From the NCBI RefSeq assembly GCF_021608265.1, contig NZ_JAKIHP010000001.1, positions 1,116,001 to 1,180,000 of the forward strand: 64,000 nt of DNA, given 5' to 3'. Under the pieces are notes generated by a model. The model did not search any database, was not told the origin of the DNA, and saw only the letters and a list, made by a program, of their open reading frames with translations. Of this stretch, positions 1 to 7,111 are shown one piece after another. Numbering within the stretch: the stretch's first letter is position 1; every line of letters begins with the position of its first letter. Source of the DNA: Flavobacterium wongokense (GTDB lineage: Bacteria > Bacteroidota > Bacteroidia > Flavobacteriales > Flavobacteriaceae). The position numbers and the translations under genes are program-made.

Positions 1-1076
1 GAGTAGTAACGATAGTCCCATGCTGCAATTTGGAATTTTCCACCTTCAGCGTCAACCAGTTTCTGCATCTCGGCAACATCTGCTTTTACCTTATCAATTG
101 CAGGAGTCCAAACAGACATCATCAAGTCTAATGTTTTTTCAGGTTTTTGAGCCATAGTGTTTGACAAACTCCAATCAGCAAAGGTTTTGAACCCTAGCAA
201 TTGTGCCTTCTCTGAGCGCAGTTTTAAAATCTTAACTAAGGTTTCATTATTATTGTTGGCATTGTCATTGTCTCCACGGCTGGTAAAGATTTGAAATGCT
301 TTTTCCCTTAAATCCCTGCGGTTTGAGAACGTCAGGAAAGGTTCAATAGACGAACGCGTATTGGCAATGCATCCCATGATTTTGAGGTTTCTCTCTTTGG
401 CATCTGCGATAGCGGCATTTTTCAATTCTTCAGGTAATCCATCAAAATCGGCTGGTGCTTTTAATTCTAAATAGTAATTGGTTTCGTCAGCCAACTGATT
501 TTGGCTGAACTTGGTAAATAGCCCGGCCAATTCCTCGTTGATTTTTGCAATTCGGTCTTTGCTCGCTGCATCTGCATTGGCGCCTTCGCGTACGAAGTTT
601 GAATAATAAAGCCATACCAAACGCTGTTGTTCCGGAGTTAATTTTTCTTTTTGAGACGAATTATAAATCTGTGAAATTCTCTCAAACAGCTTGGCGTTTT
701 GATAGTATTTGTTGTTTAGTTCAGAAAACTTAGGCGTCATTTCAGTTTCGATAGGTTCAAACTCCGGACTGTTCATGTTGGAGCTATAGATGCCAAAAAC
801 GGCATAAACCTGGTTCAGCCTTTTACCCGCTTTTTCCAACGCTACAATAGTATTGTCAAAAGTTGCAGGCTCCGGATTGTTGGCAATCTGTTCAACCTGT
901 CCCAGTTTTTCCTTTATGGCAAATTCAATGGCCTGTCTTAAATCTTTTAGTTTGTAGTCCTTAAATGCAGGAACGCCGCCATAAGGTCCGGTCCAGTCTT
1001 TTAAGAACGGATTAGAATTTTGGGCATTTGCAACAATTGGGGCAATCATAATCAAGCTTAAAATTATTTTTTTCAT
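1..1076 (-). CDS. M3 family peptidyl-dipeptidase, N-terminal part (Dcp-like)
   Basis: Reading the minus strand from the ATG at 1076 gives an uninterrupted frame of 358 codons that leaves the window at base 1. It opens with a signal peptide (MKKIILSLIMIAPIVANAQ), so the enzyme is exported. The helical N-terminal half (FKDYKLKDLRQAIEFAI, QEKLTPEQQRLVWLYYSNFV) matches the oligopeptidase A/Dcp group of family M3, zinc enzymes that remove dipeptides from peptide C-termini. The HExxH zinc motif lies in the C-terminal half outside the window, so activity cannot be checked here. Full members are about 700 residues. It is divergent from the next gene. Confidence 0.85.
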   Translation of the reverse strand, partial: MKKIILSLIMIAPIVANAQNSNPFLKDWTGPYGGVPAFKDYKLKDLRQAIEFAIKEKLGQVEQIANNPEPATFDNTIVALEKAGKRLNQVYAVFGIYSSNMNSPEFEPIETEMTPKFSELNNKYYQNAKLFERISQIYNSSQKEKLTPEQQRLVWLYYSNFVREGANADAASKDRIAKINEELAGLFTKFSQNQLADETNYYLELKAPADFDGLPEELKNAAIADAKERNLKIMGCIANTRSSIEPFLTFSNRRDLREKAFQIFTSRGDNDNANNNNETLVKILKLRSEKAQLLGFKTFADWSLSNTMAQKPEKTLDLMMSVWTPAIDKVKADVAEMQKLVDAEGGKFQIAAWDYRYY

Positions 1077-1180
1077 TGGTTAATTTATTTGATTTATCAA
1101 AAGTAGTGAAAAATCAATTCATTGCAGACATTTGAAAATCATTACAGATAATTCTATAAATTTGAGAAAAAAGAAAAGCT

Positions 1181-1831
1181 ATGTTTCAATCCAGAAAAGG
1201 CATTGTTTATGTTATTCTTGCCGGAATATTTATCACCAATGCCGTCTTGGCCGAACTCATTGGCGGAAAGTTAATTGATGTTGGGCCAGCCGTCATGAGC
1301 ATCGGAATCCTGCCGTGGCCAATCGTTTTCGTAACCACCGATTTAATCAACGAATATTTTGGCGAAAAAGGAGTCCGCAAACTTTCTATTATTACAGCCT
1401 GCCTGATTGCCTACACCTTTATAGTCTTGTTTTTTGCCATGAAAATTCCGTCTACAGGTATCAGTACAGTTTCAACAGAACAGTTCAATGCGGTATTTGG
1501 GCAGAGCCAGTTAATCATCGTCGGAAGCATCACGGCCTTTTTGGTTTCGCAGCTGATTGATGTGAGCATTTTCCATTTTTTCAAAAGAAGGACAGGCGAG
1601 CGGAAAATATGGCTCAGGAGTACGGGCTCAACAGTAATTTCACAACTATTCGATAGTTTTATCGTTCTCGGAATTGCATTTTGGATTCCCGGCATTATGG
1701 ACACGAAAACTTTTTTCCTTTCGGCAATGACGGGTTATTCGGTAAAGTTGGCTATTGCTGTTTTGATGACGCCAATGATTTATTTGGGACATAATTTAAT
1801 TGATAAATATATTGCTAAAGATGAAAAATAA
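1181..1831 (+). CDS. yhhQ: Queuosine precursor transporter (YhhQ/VUT family)
   Basis: The 216-residue protein is almost entirely hydrophobic, with about six membrane segments. It carries the family signatures AELIGGKLIDVGP near the N-terminus and WPIVFVTTDLINEYFG around residues 46-61. Family members import the queuine precursors preQ0/preQ1 used in tRNA modification. Length is typical of the family. The last 11 bases overlap the start of tag, so the two are probably co-transcribed. The functional name comes from the family; substrate specificity is inferred. Confidence 0.88.
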   Translation: MFQSRKGIVYVILAGIFITNAVLAELIGGKLIDVGPAVMSIGILPWPIVFVTTDLINEYFGEKGVRKLSIITACLIAYTFIVLFFAMKIPSTGISTVSTEQFNAVFGQSQLIIVGSITAFLVSQLIDVSIFHFFKRRTGERKIWLRSTGSTVISQLFDSFIVLGIAFWIPGIMDTKTFFLSAMTGYSVKLAIAVLMTPMIYLGHNLIDKYIAKDEK

Positions 1832-2381
1832 AGTACGCTGTTCCTGGTGTGAGAAAGATGATTTGTACCGCGATTACCACGATAACGAATGGGGAAATCC
1901 TGTTTATGATGATGACAAACTCTTTGAGTTTTTGGTTTTGGAAACCTTTCAGGCAGGCTTGAGTTGGTATACGATTTTGAAAAAAAGGGATAATTTCCGC
2001 AAGGCTTTTGACAACTTCGATTATAAGAAAGTTGCCAAATATGGCGATAAAGAAGTCGAAGAATTGATGCAGGATGCCGGAATTATCCGCAATGGGCTGA
2101 AGATAAAAGGAACGATAGCCAATGCAATTGCCTTTATGGAAGTACAGAAAGAGTTTGGTAGTTTTTCCAAATACATTTGGGGATTTACCGGTGGAAAACC
2201 CATTGACAATAATGTCAAAAAAATGAGCGATGTCAAGGCAACGACGCCACTTTCAGACGAAATCAGCAAAGATTTAAAAAAACGGGGTTTTAAATTTGTG
2301 GGTTCAACGGTAGTTTATGCGCACATGCAGGCAACGGGAATGGTCAACGACCATGTTGCTGAATGCTGGAAGAAAAATTAA
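1821..2381 (+). CDS. tag: DNA-3-methyladenine glycosylase I
   Basis: This 186-residue enzyme excises 3-methyladenine from alkylated DNA as the first step of base excision repair. The ATG at 1821 is chosen because it gives the family N-terminus MKNKVRCSWC; an in-frame start at 1800 lies inside yhhQ. Zinc-site residues of the Tag family are present: Cys7 and His20 (RDYHDNEWGNP) at the front, and His178 and Cys182 (NDHVAEC) at the back. The body has the usual ETFQAGLSWYTILKKR segment. It overlaps yhhQ by 11 bp, and its 3' end overlaps the convergent aat gene by 38 bp. Confidence 0.95.
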   Translation: MKNKVRCSWCEKDDLYRDYHDNEWGNPVYDDDKLFEFLVLETFQAGLSWYTILKKRDNFRKAFDNFDYKKVAKYGDKEVEELMQDAGIIRNGLKIKGTIANAIAFMEVQKEFGSFSKYIWGFTGGKPIDNNVKKMSDVKATTPLSDEISKDLKKRGFKFVGSTVVYAHMQATGMVNDHVAECWKKN

Positions 2382-3021
2382 TTTCCTCCGATTTCAGGAC
2401 TTTCATAAACGTTTCCCTTGAAATTTCTATGGCGCCCAATTTTTCCAAATGGTCGTTGTGTACCTGGCAGTCGAGCAATTTGTAATTGTGTTCCTTTAGG
2501 TATTTGATTAAAGTCACAAACGCAATTTTACTCGCATTAGGAACTTTTGAAAACATGCTTTCACCACAGAAAATATGGCCCAAATCGATGCCGTACAATC
2601 CGCCAACGAGTTCGTCATTCTGCCATACTTCAACCGATTTGGCAATTCCCATTTCGTGAAGTTTGGTATACGATGCTACAAAATCATCCGAAAGCCAGGT
2701 TCCGTTTTGTCCAGGCCTTTCAATTTGTTGGCAGCCCAAGATCACTTCCCTGAAATTTTGATTAAAAGTAACGCTGAATTTATTTTGGTTCAACAGGTTC
2801 CGCATGCTTTTGGAAACTTTGTAGATGGAAGGAACAACCACCATTCTTTCGGGCGGTGACCACCACAAGATGGGATCGTCTTCATCAAACCAGGGAAAAA
2901 TCCCGTTGCGATAAGCCAACAGCAATCTGTCAATAGACAAATCGCCGCCAATGGCGAGAACGCCTTCGAAAGAGGCTTCGTCAACAGGCGGGAAATATAA
3001 TTCTTTGGATAAAAAATACAT
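2344..3021 (-). CDS. aat: Leucyl/phenylalanyl-tRNA-protein transferase
   Basis: A 225-residue cytoplasmic enzyme that adds Leu or Phe from aminoacyl-tRNA to proteins with N-terminal Lys or Arg, marking them for ClpS/ClpAP (N-degron pathway). Family motifs are clear: FPPVDEASFEGVLAIGGDLS, WWSPPERMVV, and GGLYGIDLGHIFCGESMFS followed by NASKIAF. Length is normal. The 3' end runs 38 bp into the convergent tag gene, so the coding ends are antisense to each other. Confidence 0.95.
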   Translation of the reverse strand: MYFLSKELYFPPVDEASFEGVLAIGGDLSIDRLLLAYRNGIFPWFDEDDPILWWSPPERMVVVPSIYKVSKSMRNLLNQNKFSVTFNQNFREVILGCQQIERPGQNGTWLSDDFVASYTKLHEMGIAKSVEVWQNDELVGGLYGIDLGHIFCGESMFSKVPNASKIAFVTLIKYLKEHNYKLLDCQVHNDHLEKLGAIEISRETFMKVLKSEEINFSSSIQQHGR

Positions 3022-3100
3022 TGGTATTTAATTTAAAAAGCCAGAAATTAGAACATGACTTCTAACTTCTGACCTCTTTAAACTATTTGCTTTTCTAAAA

Positions 3101-3481
3101 TTAGAATGGCAAATCGTCGTGCTCTTCTTCATTGAAATTTGTAGCCGGAGCAAAAGTTTCTGCTGGAGGCATTGGAGCCATTGATGCAGCAGGAGCTTCT
3201 GCCTGGAGTTTTTCAACTCTCCAGCCTTGAATGTCGTTAAAATATTTGGTTTCACCTTGTGGGTTTACCCATTCTCTTCCTCTCAAATTGATAGAAACTT
3301 TTACAGCATCGCCAACATTGTAATTGTTTAGCAAATCACATTTGTCCTGTACAAAGTTGATGCTGATAAACTGTGGATATTGCTCTTCTGTAGCGACAAC
3401 CAATTCTCTTTTTTTAAAACTGGCACTAACTTGCTGCTCAGGATTAATCACTTTAATTTTTCCGGTAACTTCCATAATCAT
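3101..3481 (-). CDS. DUF3127 protein, OB-fold-like with SSB-type acidic tip
   Basis: A 126-residue Bacteroidota protein of the DUF3127 family (TGKIKVINPEQQ, FVQDKCDLLNNY, NLRGREWVNPQGE). I take the ATG at 3481, which overlaps the TGA of the upstream flavin reductase gene (ATGA); an ATG two codons later at 3475 gives the family-like start MEVTGK. A Pro/Ala-rich linker at residues 90-115 leads to an acidic end, EEEHDDLPF, that resembles the C-terminal tip of single-stranded DNA-binding protein (DDDIPF). This suggests a DNA-binding or repair-partner role, which is inference. The frame upstream to 3505 lies inside the previous gene. Confidence 0.8.
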   Translation of the reverse strand: MIMEVTGKIKVINPEQQVSASFKKRELVVATEEQYPQFISINFVQDKCDLLNNYNVGDAVKVSINLRGREWVNPQGETKYFNDIQGWRVEKLQAEAPAASMAPMPPAETFAPATNFNEEEHDDLPF

Positions 3482-4353
3482 TGTTTTGCTAAAAGCACTT
3501 TCCACGCTGAAAGTGCATCATTATTATTCAAATATTCTTTTGCTTTTTGGTGGATTTTCATTTCATCATCCGAACTCAAAACACCTTTTACAGCAAAATT
3601 TTGTTGTACAAATATAGTAATTTCTTCTTGGGTTGGCAATGCTTCTATATTACCTAATTTTCCAAAATCATTGCCATCGAAAACACTGCTTTTTTTGATG
3701 AAATCGGGAATGGCATCTACTCCAATTCCGAGTGTTGTCAAGGGCTTTTCGACTTCAAACAAACCTTGATTGGAACGGGAATACCAATTTCCGCCAAGAC
3801 GGGAAACCAAATCAATCTTGTGCTGGTCAATCATATTTTTGTCATCAAGCACTTTTTCACTTACGTGGATTTTAACCACTTCACAAATAATCAGGTTTCC
3901 TGCTCCACCTTGATCTCCCAAGGCAATGATTTCGTTCACCCTGCATTCAAACTGAACCGGGCTTTCGGCAACGCGATAGGGTTTTACCATATCGGAAGGC
4001 TGCATCGTCAATCCCGATTTTACAAATTCGTTGACACCATCGGCATATTCCGTACTGGATAAGGATGCTTGCTGGACAATGTCGTAATTCACCACATTAA
4101 TCACAACTTCCTTTGTGGCTTCGCAATTTTCGAGCGTGTGCTTAGTAGTATTGTTGCGAACACGACGTGCCGGTGAAAACACCAAAATTGGCGGATTGGA
4201 ACTGAACACATTGAAGAAACTGAACGGCGACAAATTGGGTTTACCATTGTTATCCATCGTACTCGCAAAGGCAATGGGCCTTGGTGCCACAGCGGTTTGC
4301 AGATAAGCCTGAAGTTGCAAAGGCGAAAGCGTATGTGGTTCGAAACTGAGCAT
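3478..4353 (-). CDS. Flavin reductase family protein
   Basis: The 291-residue product has an N-terminal flavin-reductase-like split barrel that binds FMN (about residues 15-200), with the family block APRPIAFASTMDNNGKPNLS followed by SFFNVFSSNPPILVFSP. A further 90-residue C-terminal part (PTQEEITIFVQQNFAV...) is outside that domain. Proteins of this kind pass electrons from NAD(P)H via flavin to an oxygenase or another acceptor; the partner here is unknown. A TACATTTG promoter element sits at 4376-4369, about 16 bases upstream of the ATG, implying a very short leader. It is translationally coupled (ATGA) to the DUF3127 gene. Confidence 0.85.
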   Translation of the reverse strand: MLSFEPHTLSPLQLQAYLQTAVAPRPIAFASTMDNNGKPNLSPFSFFNVFSSNPPILVFSPARRVRNNTTKHTLENCEATKEVVINVVNYDIVQQASLSSTEYADGVNEFVKSGLTMQPSDMVKPYRVAESPVQFECRVNEIIALGDQGGAGNLIICEVVKIHVSEKVLDDKNMIDQHKIDLVSRLGGNWYSRSNQGLFEVEKPLTTLGIGVDAIPDFIKKSSVFDGNDFGKLGNIEALPTQEEITIFVQQNFAVKGVLSSDDEMKIHQKAKEYLNNNDALSAWKVLLAKQ

Positions 4354-4368
4354 GTTTTTTGTTTTTTA

Positions 4369-4376
4369 CAAATGTA
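4369..4376 (-). promoter_or_regulatory. -7 promoter element of the flavin reductase/DUF3127 operon
   Basis: On the minus strand the sequence is TACATTTG, an exact match to the Bacteroidota -7 consensus TAnnTTTG. It lies 16 bp before the ATG at 4353. Confidence 0.55.
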
Positions 4377-4437
4377 ATTTTTATCATCAAAAAAGAGGTA
4401 ATATTTTTTTCATTACTTTTAAACCAAAATACTCTTC

Positions 4438-5586
4438 ATGCAGTTTTCCGAGAAAAGAAACTTAACCCGTTGGATTATTATCATGGCATCCTTTGTCATT
4501 GTGATCCTGATACTATGGAATACCTATTCTTTTTTTCAAATCTTTAAGAATGAAGAGCGTGTCAAAATGCAGAATTGGGCTTTGGCCCAAAAGAAGATTA
4601 ATAGTGCCGATCTGGATGCCAATGTTGATATGGAACTCCCATTTCAAATCATCCAGGAACCTAACATTCCTATAATTGTTACCGAAAAGGATTCGATTAT
4701 CAATACCAGCAATATAGACGACGATATTTTAAAAGACAAAAAGAAATTAAAGGCGTTTTTGCAGAAATTGAAAAATCAGAACGATCCCATATTGATGCAG
4801 ATTTCAGAAGGACAAAAGCATTATTTGTATTATGGTGATTCCTCATTATTGACCAAACTGAAATATTATCCGATTGCATTGGTGTTGATTATTTTCCTTT
4901 TCGGAGCCGTAGTTTATAATTTTTACCGAAGCACCAAAATGGCAACACAGAATAAGCTTTGGGCGGGAATGGCAAAGGAAACGGCGCATCAAATTGGTAC
5001 GCCTTTGTCGTCTTTGATTGGCTGGCTCGAAATCATGAAAGCGGATAATGTGGATGAAACGACCATAAAGGAAATCGAAAAAGACATCAATCGGCTACAA
5101 ACGATAACCGATCGATTTTCAAAAATTGGGTCGGAACCCGATTTGGAACCGATGAACATCATTACGGAAACTGAACAATCCTTTGAATATTTAAGATCAA
5201 GATTTTCAAAACAGGTCGAATTCTCTTTCAAAGCTCCCAAAAGGCCCATCATGGTTTCACTAAATCCCGCATTGCACAGCTGGACTGTAGAGAACCTGGT
5301 TAAAAATGCCATTGATGCGATGAAGGGTAAAGGAAAGCTTTCGGTATCGATTGTAAACGACCATAATTTTGTCAAAATCCTTGTTACGGATACTGGAGGT
5401 GGAATTCCGAAGAAACAGTTCAAGCGCGTTTTCGAACCGGGTTTCACAACCAAAAAAAGAGGTTGGGGATTGGGATTGTCGTTGACCAAAAGGATTGTAG
5501 AAGAATACCACAAAGGGAAAATAAAGGTTGCACATTCCGAAATGGGGAAAGGAACCACCATGCAGGTTTCATTCAAAAAGAAATAA
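4438..5586 (+). CDS. Membrane sensor histidine kinase
   Basis: A 382-residue kinase with a membrane helix at about 11-31, an extracytoplasmic sensor loop of about 110 residues, and a second helix at 143-161. It has the transmitter boxes: His184 in KETAHQIGTPLSSL, the N box NLVKNAIDAM (287-296), DTGGGIP (318-324) and the glycine lid GWGLGLSL (342-349). There is no visible HAMP or PAS domain, and no response regulator is adjacent, so it is an orphan kinase whose partner lies elsewhere. It is divergent from the flavin reductase gene and ends at a strong shared terminator. Confidence 0.9.
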   Translation: MQFSEKRNLTRWIIIMASFVIVILILWNTYSFFQIFKNEERVKMQNWALAQKKINSADLDANVDMELPFQIIQEPNIPIIVTEKDSIINTSNIDDDILKDKKKLKAFLQKLKNQNDPILMQISEGQKHYLYYGDSSLLTKLKYYPIALVLIIFLFGAVVYNFYRSTKMATQNKLWAGMAKETAHQIGTPLSSLIGWLEIMKADNVDETTIKEIEKDINRLQTITDRFSKIGSEPDLEPMNIITETEQSFEYLRSRFSKQVEFSFKAPKRPIMVSLNPALHSWTVENLVKNAIDAMKGKGKLSVSIVNDHNFVKILVTDTGGGIPKKQFKRVFEPGFTTKKRGWGLGLSLTKRIVEEYHKGKIKVAHSEMGKGTTMQVSFKKK

Positions 5587-5615
5587 AAAAATCCTCTCGT
5601 TTTGAGAGGATTTTT
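5587..5615. terminator. Bidirectional rho-independent terminator
   Basis: The perfect 8-bp stem ATCCTCTC/GAGAGGAT (5591-5598 and 5604-5611) has a GTTTT loop, A-run on the left and T-run on the right. It lies between the convergent histidine kinase and HIT genes and works in both directions. The same stem sequence recurs in the terminator at 7082. Confidence 0.9.
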
Positions 5616-5618
5616 ATT

Positions 5619-6008
5619 TTATAAGTTATTCTGGATTGCCTTAGTCAGTGTTTCAAATTCTTCTTTTGACAAGGATACTTTTCTTTGAAAACGCATATCA
5701 TCCATATCGTGCAGCGGAATCAGGTGCACATGAACATGTGGCACTTCCAGTCCTACAACGGCAACGCCGATGCGTTTGCATTCTATTGTTTTTTCAACGG
5801 CTTTGGCAACTTTTCTCGAGAACTTCATTAATTCAAGATAAAGGGCTTCGTCCATATCGAAAATCTTGTTGATTTCCTGTTTTGGAATGCAGAGCGTGTG
5901 TCCTTCCGCATTCGGATTTACATCCAATATGGCAATGAAATTGTCATCCTCGGCCACAATGTAACCCGGAATTTCACGATTGATTATTTTGGTGAAAATG
6001 CTGCTCAT
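5619..6008 (-). CDS. HIT (histidine triad) family nucleotide-binding protein
   Basis: A 129-residue HINT-like protein. The histidine triad His91-Val-His93-Val-His95 sits in EVPHVHVHLIPL, and the N-terminal part (SSIFTKIINREIPGYIVAEDD) is typical of bacterial HIT hydrolases of the HinT type, which cleave adenosine phosphoramidates. Its ATG overlaps the greA stop by one base (TAATG), so it is the second gene of a greA-hit operon. Confidence 0.93.
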   Translation of the reverse strand: MSSIFTKIINREIPGYIVAEDDNFIAILDVNPNAEGHTLCIPKQEINKIFDMDEALYLELMKFSRKVAKAVEKTIECKRIGVAVVGLEVPHVHVHLIPLHDMDDMRFQRKVSLSKEEFETLTKAIQNNL

Positions 6009-6484
6009 TAGTCTCTTGAAATCTCCAGAACCTCAAAATTCAACTTACCGTTTGGCACGGTAATTTCCGCAACCTGTCCAACAGATTTTCCAAGCAGGCC
6101 TTTTCCAATCGGAGAAGTAACAGAAATTTTACCGGTTTTTAAATCGGCTTCGCTTTCGGCAACAAGTGTGTAATTCATTTCCATTCCGTTTTGCTGGTTC
6201 TTGATTTTTACTTTTGATAAAACCAAAACCTTAGACAAATCAAGATGTGATTCGTCAATCAATCTGGCGTTGGAATGTACTTCTTCCAGTTTGGCAATCC
6301 TCATTTCAAGCATTCCCTGTGCTTCCTTAGCGGCGTCATATTCTGCGTTTTCAGATAAGTCACCTTTATCTCTGGCTTCTGCAATTGCCTGCGAAGCTTT
6401 TGGTCTTTCTATACTTTTAAGTTGATCTAATTCTTCTCTTAATTTCTTTAATCCTTCTGCTGTGTAATAAGATACTGTACTCAT
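6008..6484 (-). CDS. greA: Transcription elongation factor GreA
   Basis: A 158-residue elongation factor that enters the RNA polymerase secondary channel and stimulates cleavage of backtracked RNA. The N-terminal coiled coil (residues 1-75) carries the acidic tip GDLSENAEYDAAKEAQ, including Asp42 and Glu45, the positions that coordinate Mg in the family. The C-terminal globular domain contains TSPIGKGLLGKSVGQVAEI. Length is normal. A consensus promoter and a hairpin lie immediately upstream (6508-6569). Confidence 0.97.
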   Translation of the reverse strand: MSTVSYYTAEGLKKLREELDQLKSIERPKASQAIAEARDKGDLSENAEYDAAKEAQGMLEMRIAKLEEVHSNARLIDESHLDLSKVLVLSKVKIKNQQNGMEMNYTLVAESEADLKTGKISVTSPIGKGLLGKSVGQVAEITVPNGKLNFEVLEISRD

Positions 6485-6507
6485 GTTATGCTAATTTATA
6501 TAAATAG

Positions 6508-6569
6508 AAAAAATCCCATCGGGACGGGATTTCTTTTTGCAAAGATACTATTTTTAATATTATTTCAAA
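6508..6569 (-). promoter_or_regulatory. greA promoter with 5' leader hairpin
   Basis: Minus strand: a -33 element TTTG (6569-6566), an 18-bp spacer, and the -7 element TATCTTTG (6547-6540). Transcription should start near 6533. The transcript then immediately forms the hairpin AAATCCC/GGGATTT (6532-6526 with 6517-6511, 8-nt loop), followed by six U residues, 24 bp before the greA ATG. The hairpin plus U-tract has terminator form although it lies inside a leader, so it may attenuate or stabilise the message. Confidence 0.6.
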
Positions 6570-6609
6570 TTTGTTTGCGTTTTGTAACGCATGTCAAAGT
6601 TAATTAATT

Positions 6610-6617
6610 TAAATTTG
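6610..6617 (+). promoter_or_regulatory. Putative -7 promoter element of the Rieske-like lipoprotein gene
   Basis: TAAATTTG matches TAnnTTTG and lies 29 bp before the ATG at 6647. No well-placed -33 TTTG was found. Confidence 0.35.
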
Positions 6618-6646
6618 TTTCGCTATGTATTTCTAATAATTTTACT

Positions 6647-7078
6647 ATGAAGAAGATTTTAGTTCTTTTGGCATTCATGCCTTTTATCTTTGGATGTGAT
6701 ACCGGAACTCTTAATTACAACAATCCCAATATTCCCAATTACCCGGTTAATTTGTTAATCAATATGGGTTTGCCACAATACAGTAACCTGCAATTCCCGG
6801 GTTATAATATCAAAGATTACTCACAAGGAGCAAGGGGAATTGTGATTTTCAATACCGGAAGTGGCTATAATGCTTTTGATCTGGCATGCCCAAACCAGGC
6901 GTTTAATATATGTACTACTCCTTTGAGCATAGCTTCGCCAAGTTCAATTGAAGCAAAATGTAATTGTGATAGCTCTGAGAATCCCTATAGTTTATATACT
7001 GGGCAAAACGGACTGCAATATCCACTAAAGCCTTACCGCGTGCAAGTGAACGGAAACAATCTTATCATAACCAATTAA
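6647..7078 (+). CDS. Rieske-fold-like lipoprotein lacking the histidine ligands
   Basis: A 143-residue lipoprotein with signal peptide MKKILVLLAFMPFIFGC, the Cys17 being the lipidation site. The layout of the rest follows small Rieske-type [2Fe-2S] proteins: a strand GIVIFNTGSGYNAFDLACPNQ, a second Cys-containing segment EAKCNCDSS, then a YSLYTGQ/PLKPYRVQVNGNNLIITN ending like the usual PL..Y.V.V.G..I end. The canonical CxH and CxxH motifs read CPNQ and CNCD, so both histidine ligands are absent. Similar Cys-only relatives exist in Bacteroidota as I recall; cluster binding is doubtful. It ends at a terminator shared with the receptor gene. Confidence 0.55.
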   Translation: MKKILVLLAFMPFIFGCDTGTLNYNNPNIPNYPVNLLINMGLPQYSNLQFPGYNIKDYSQGARGIVIFNTGSGYNAFDLACPNQAFNICTTPLSIASPSSIEAKCNCDSSENPYSLYTGQNGLQYPLKPYRVQVNGNNLIITN

Positions 7079-7081
7079 TAA

Positions 7082-7108
7082 AAAATCCTCTCAAACTGAG
7101 AGGATTTT
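7082..7108. terminator. Bidirectional rho-independent terminator
   Basis: An 11-bp stem AAAATCCTCTC/GAGAGGATTTT with loop AAACT lies between the lipoprotein gene and the convergent receptor gene. The stem core is the same as in the terminator at 5587-5615. Confidence 0.9.
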
Positions 7109-7111
7109 ATT

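Noticed and set aside
2344..2381. Gene truncation of tag or aat
   Set aside because: Both proteins have full family length and complete motifs; the 38-bp overlap is a normal convergent overlap.
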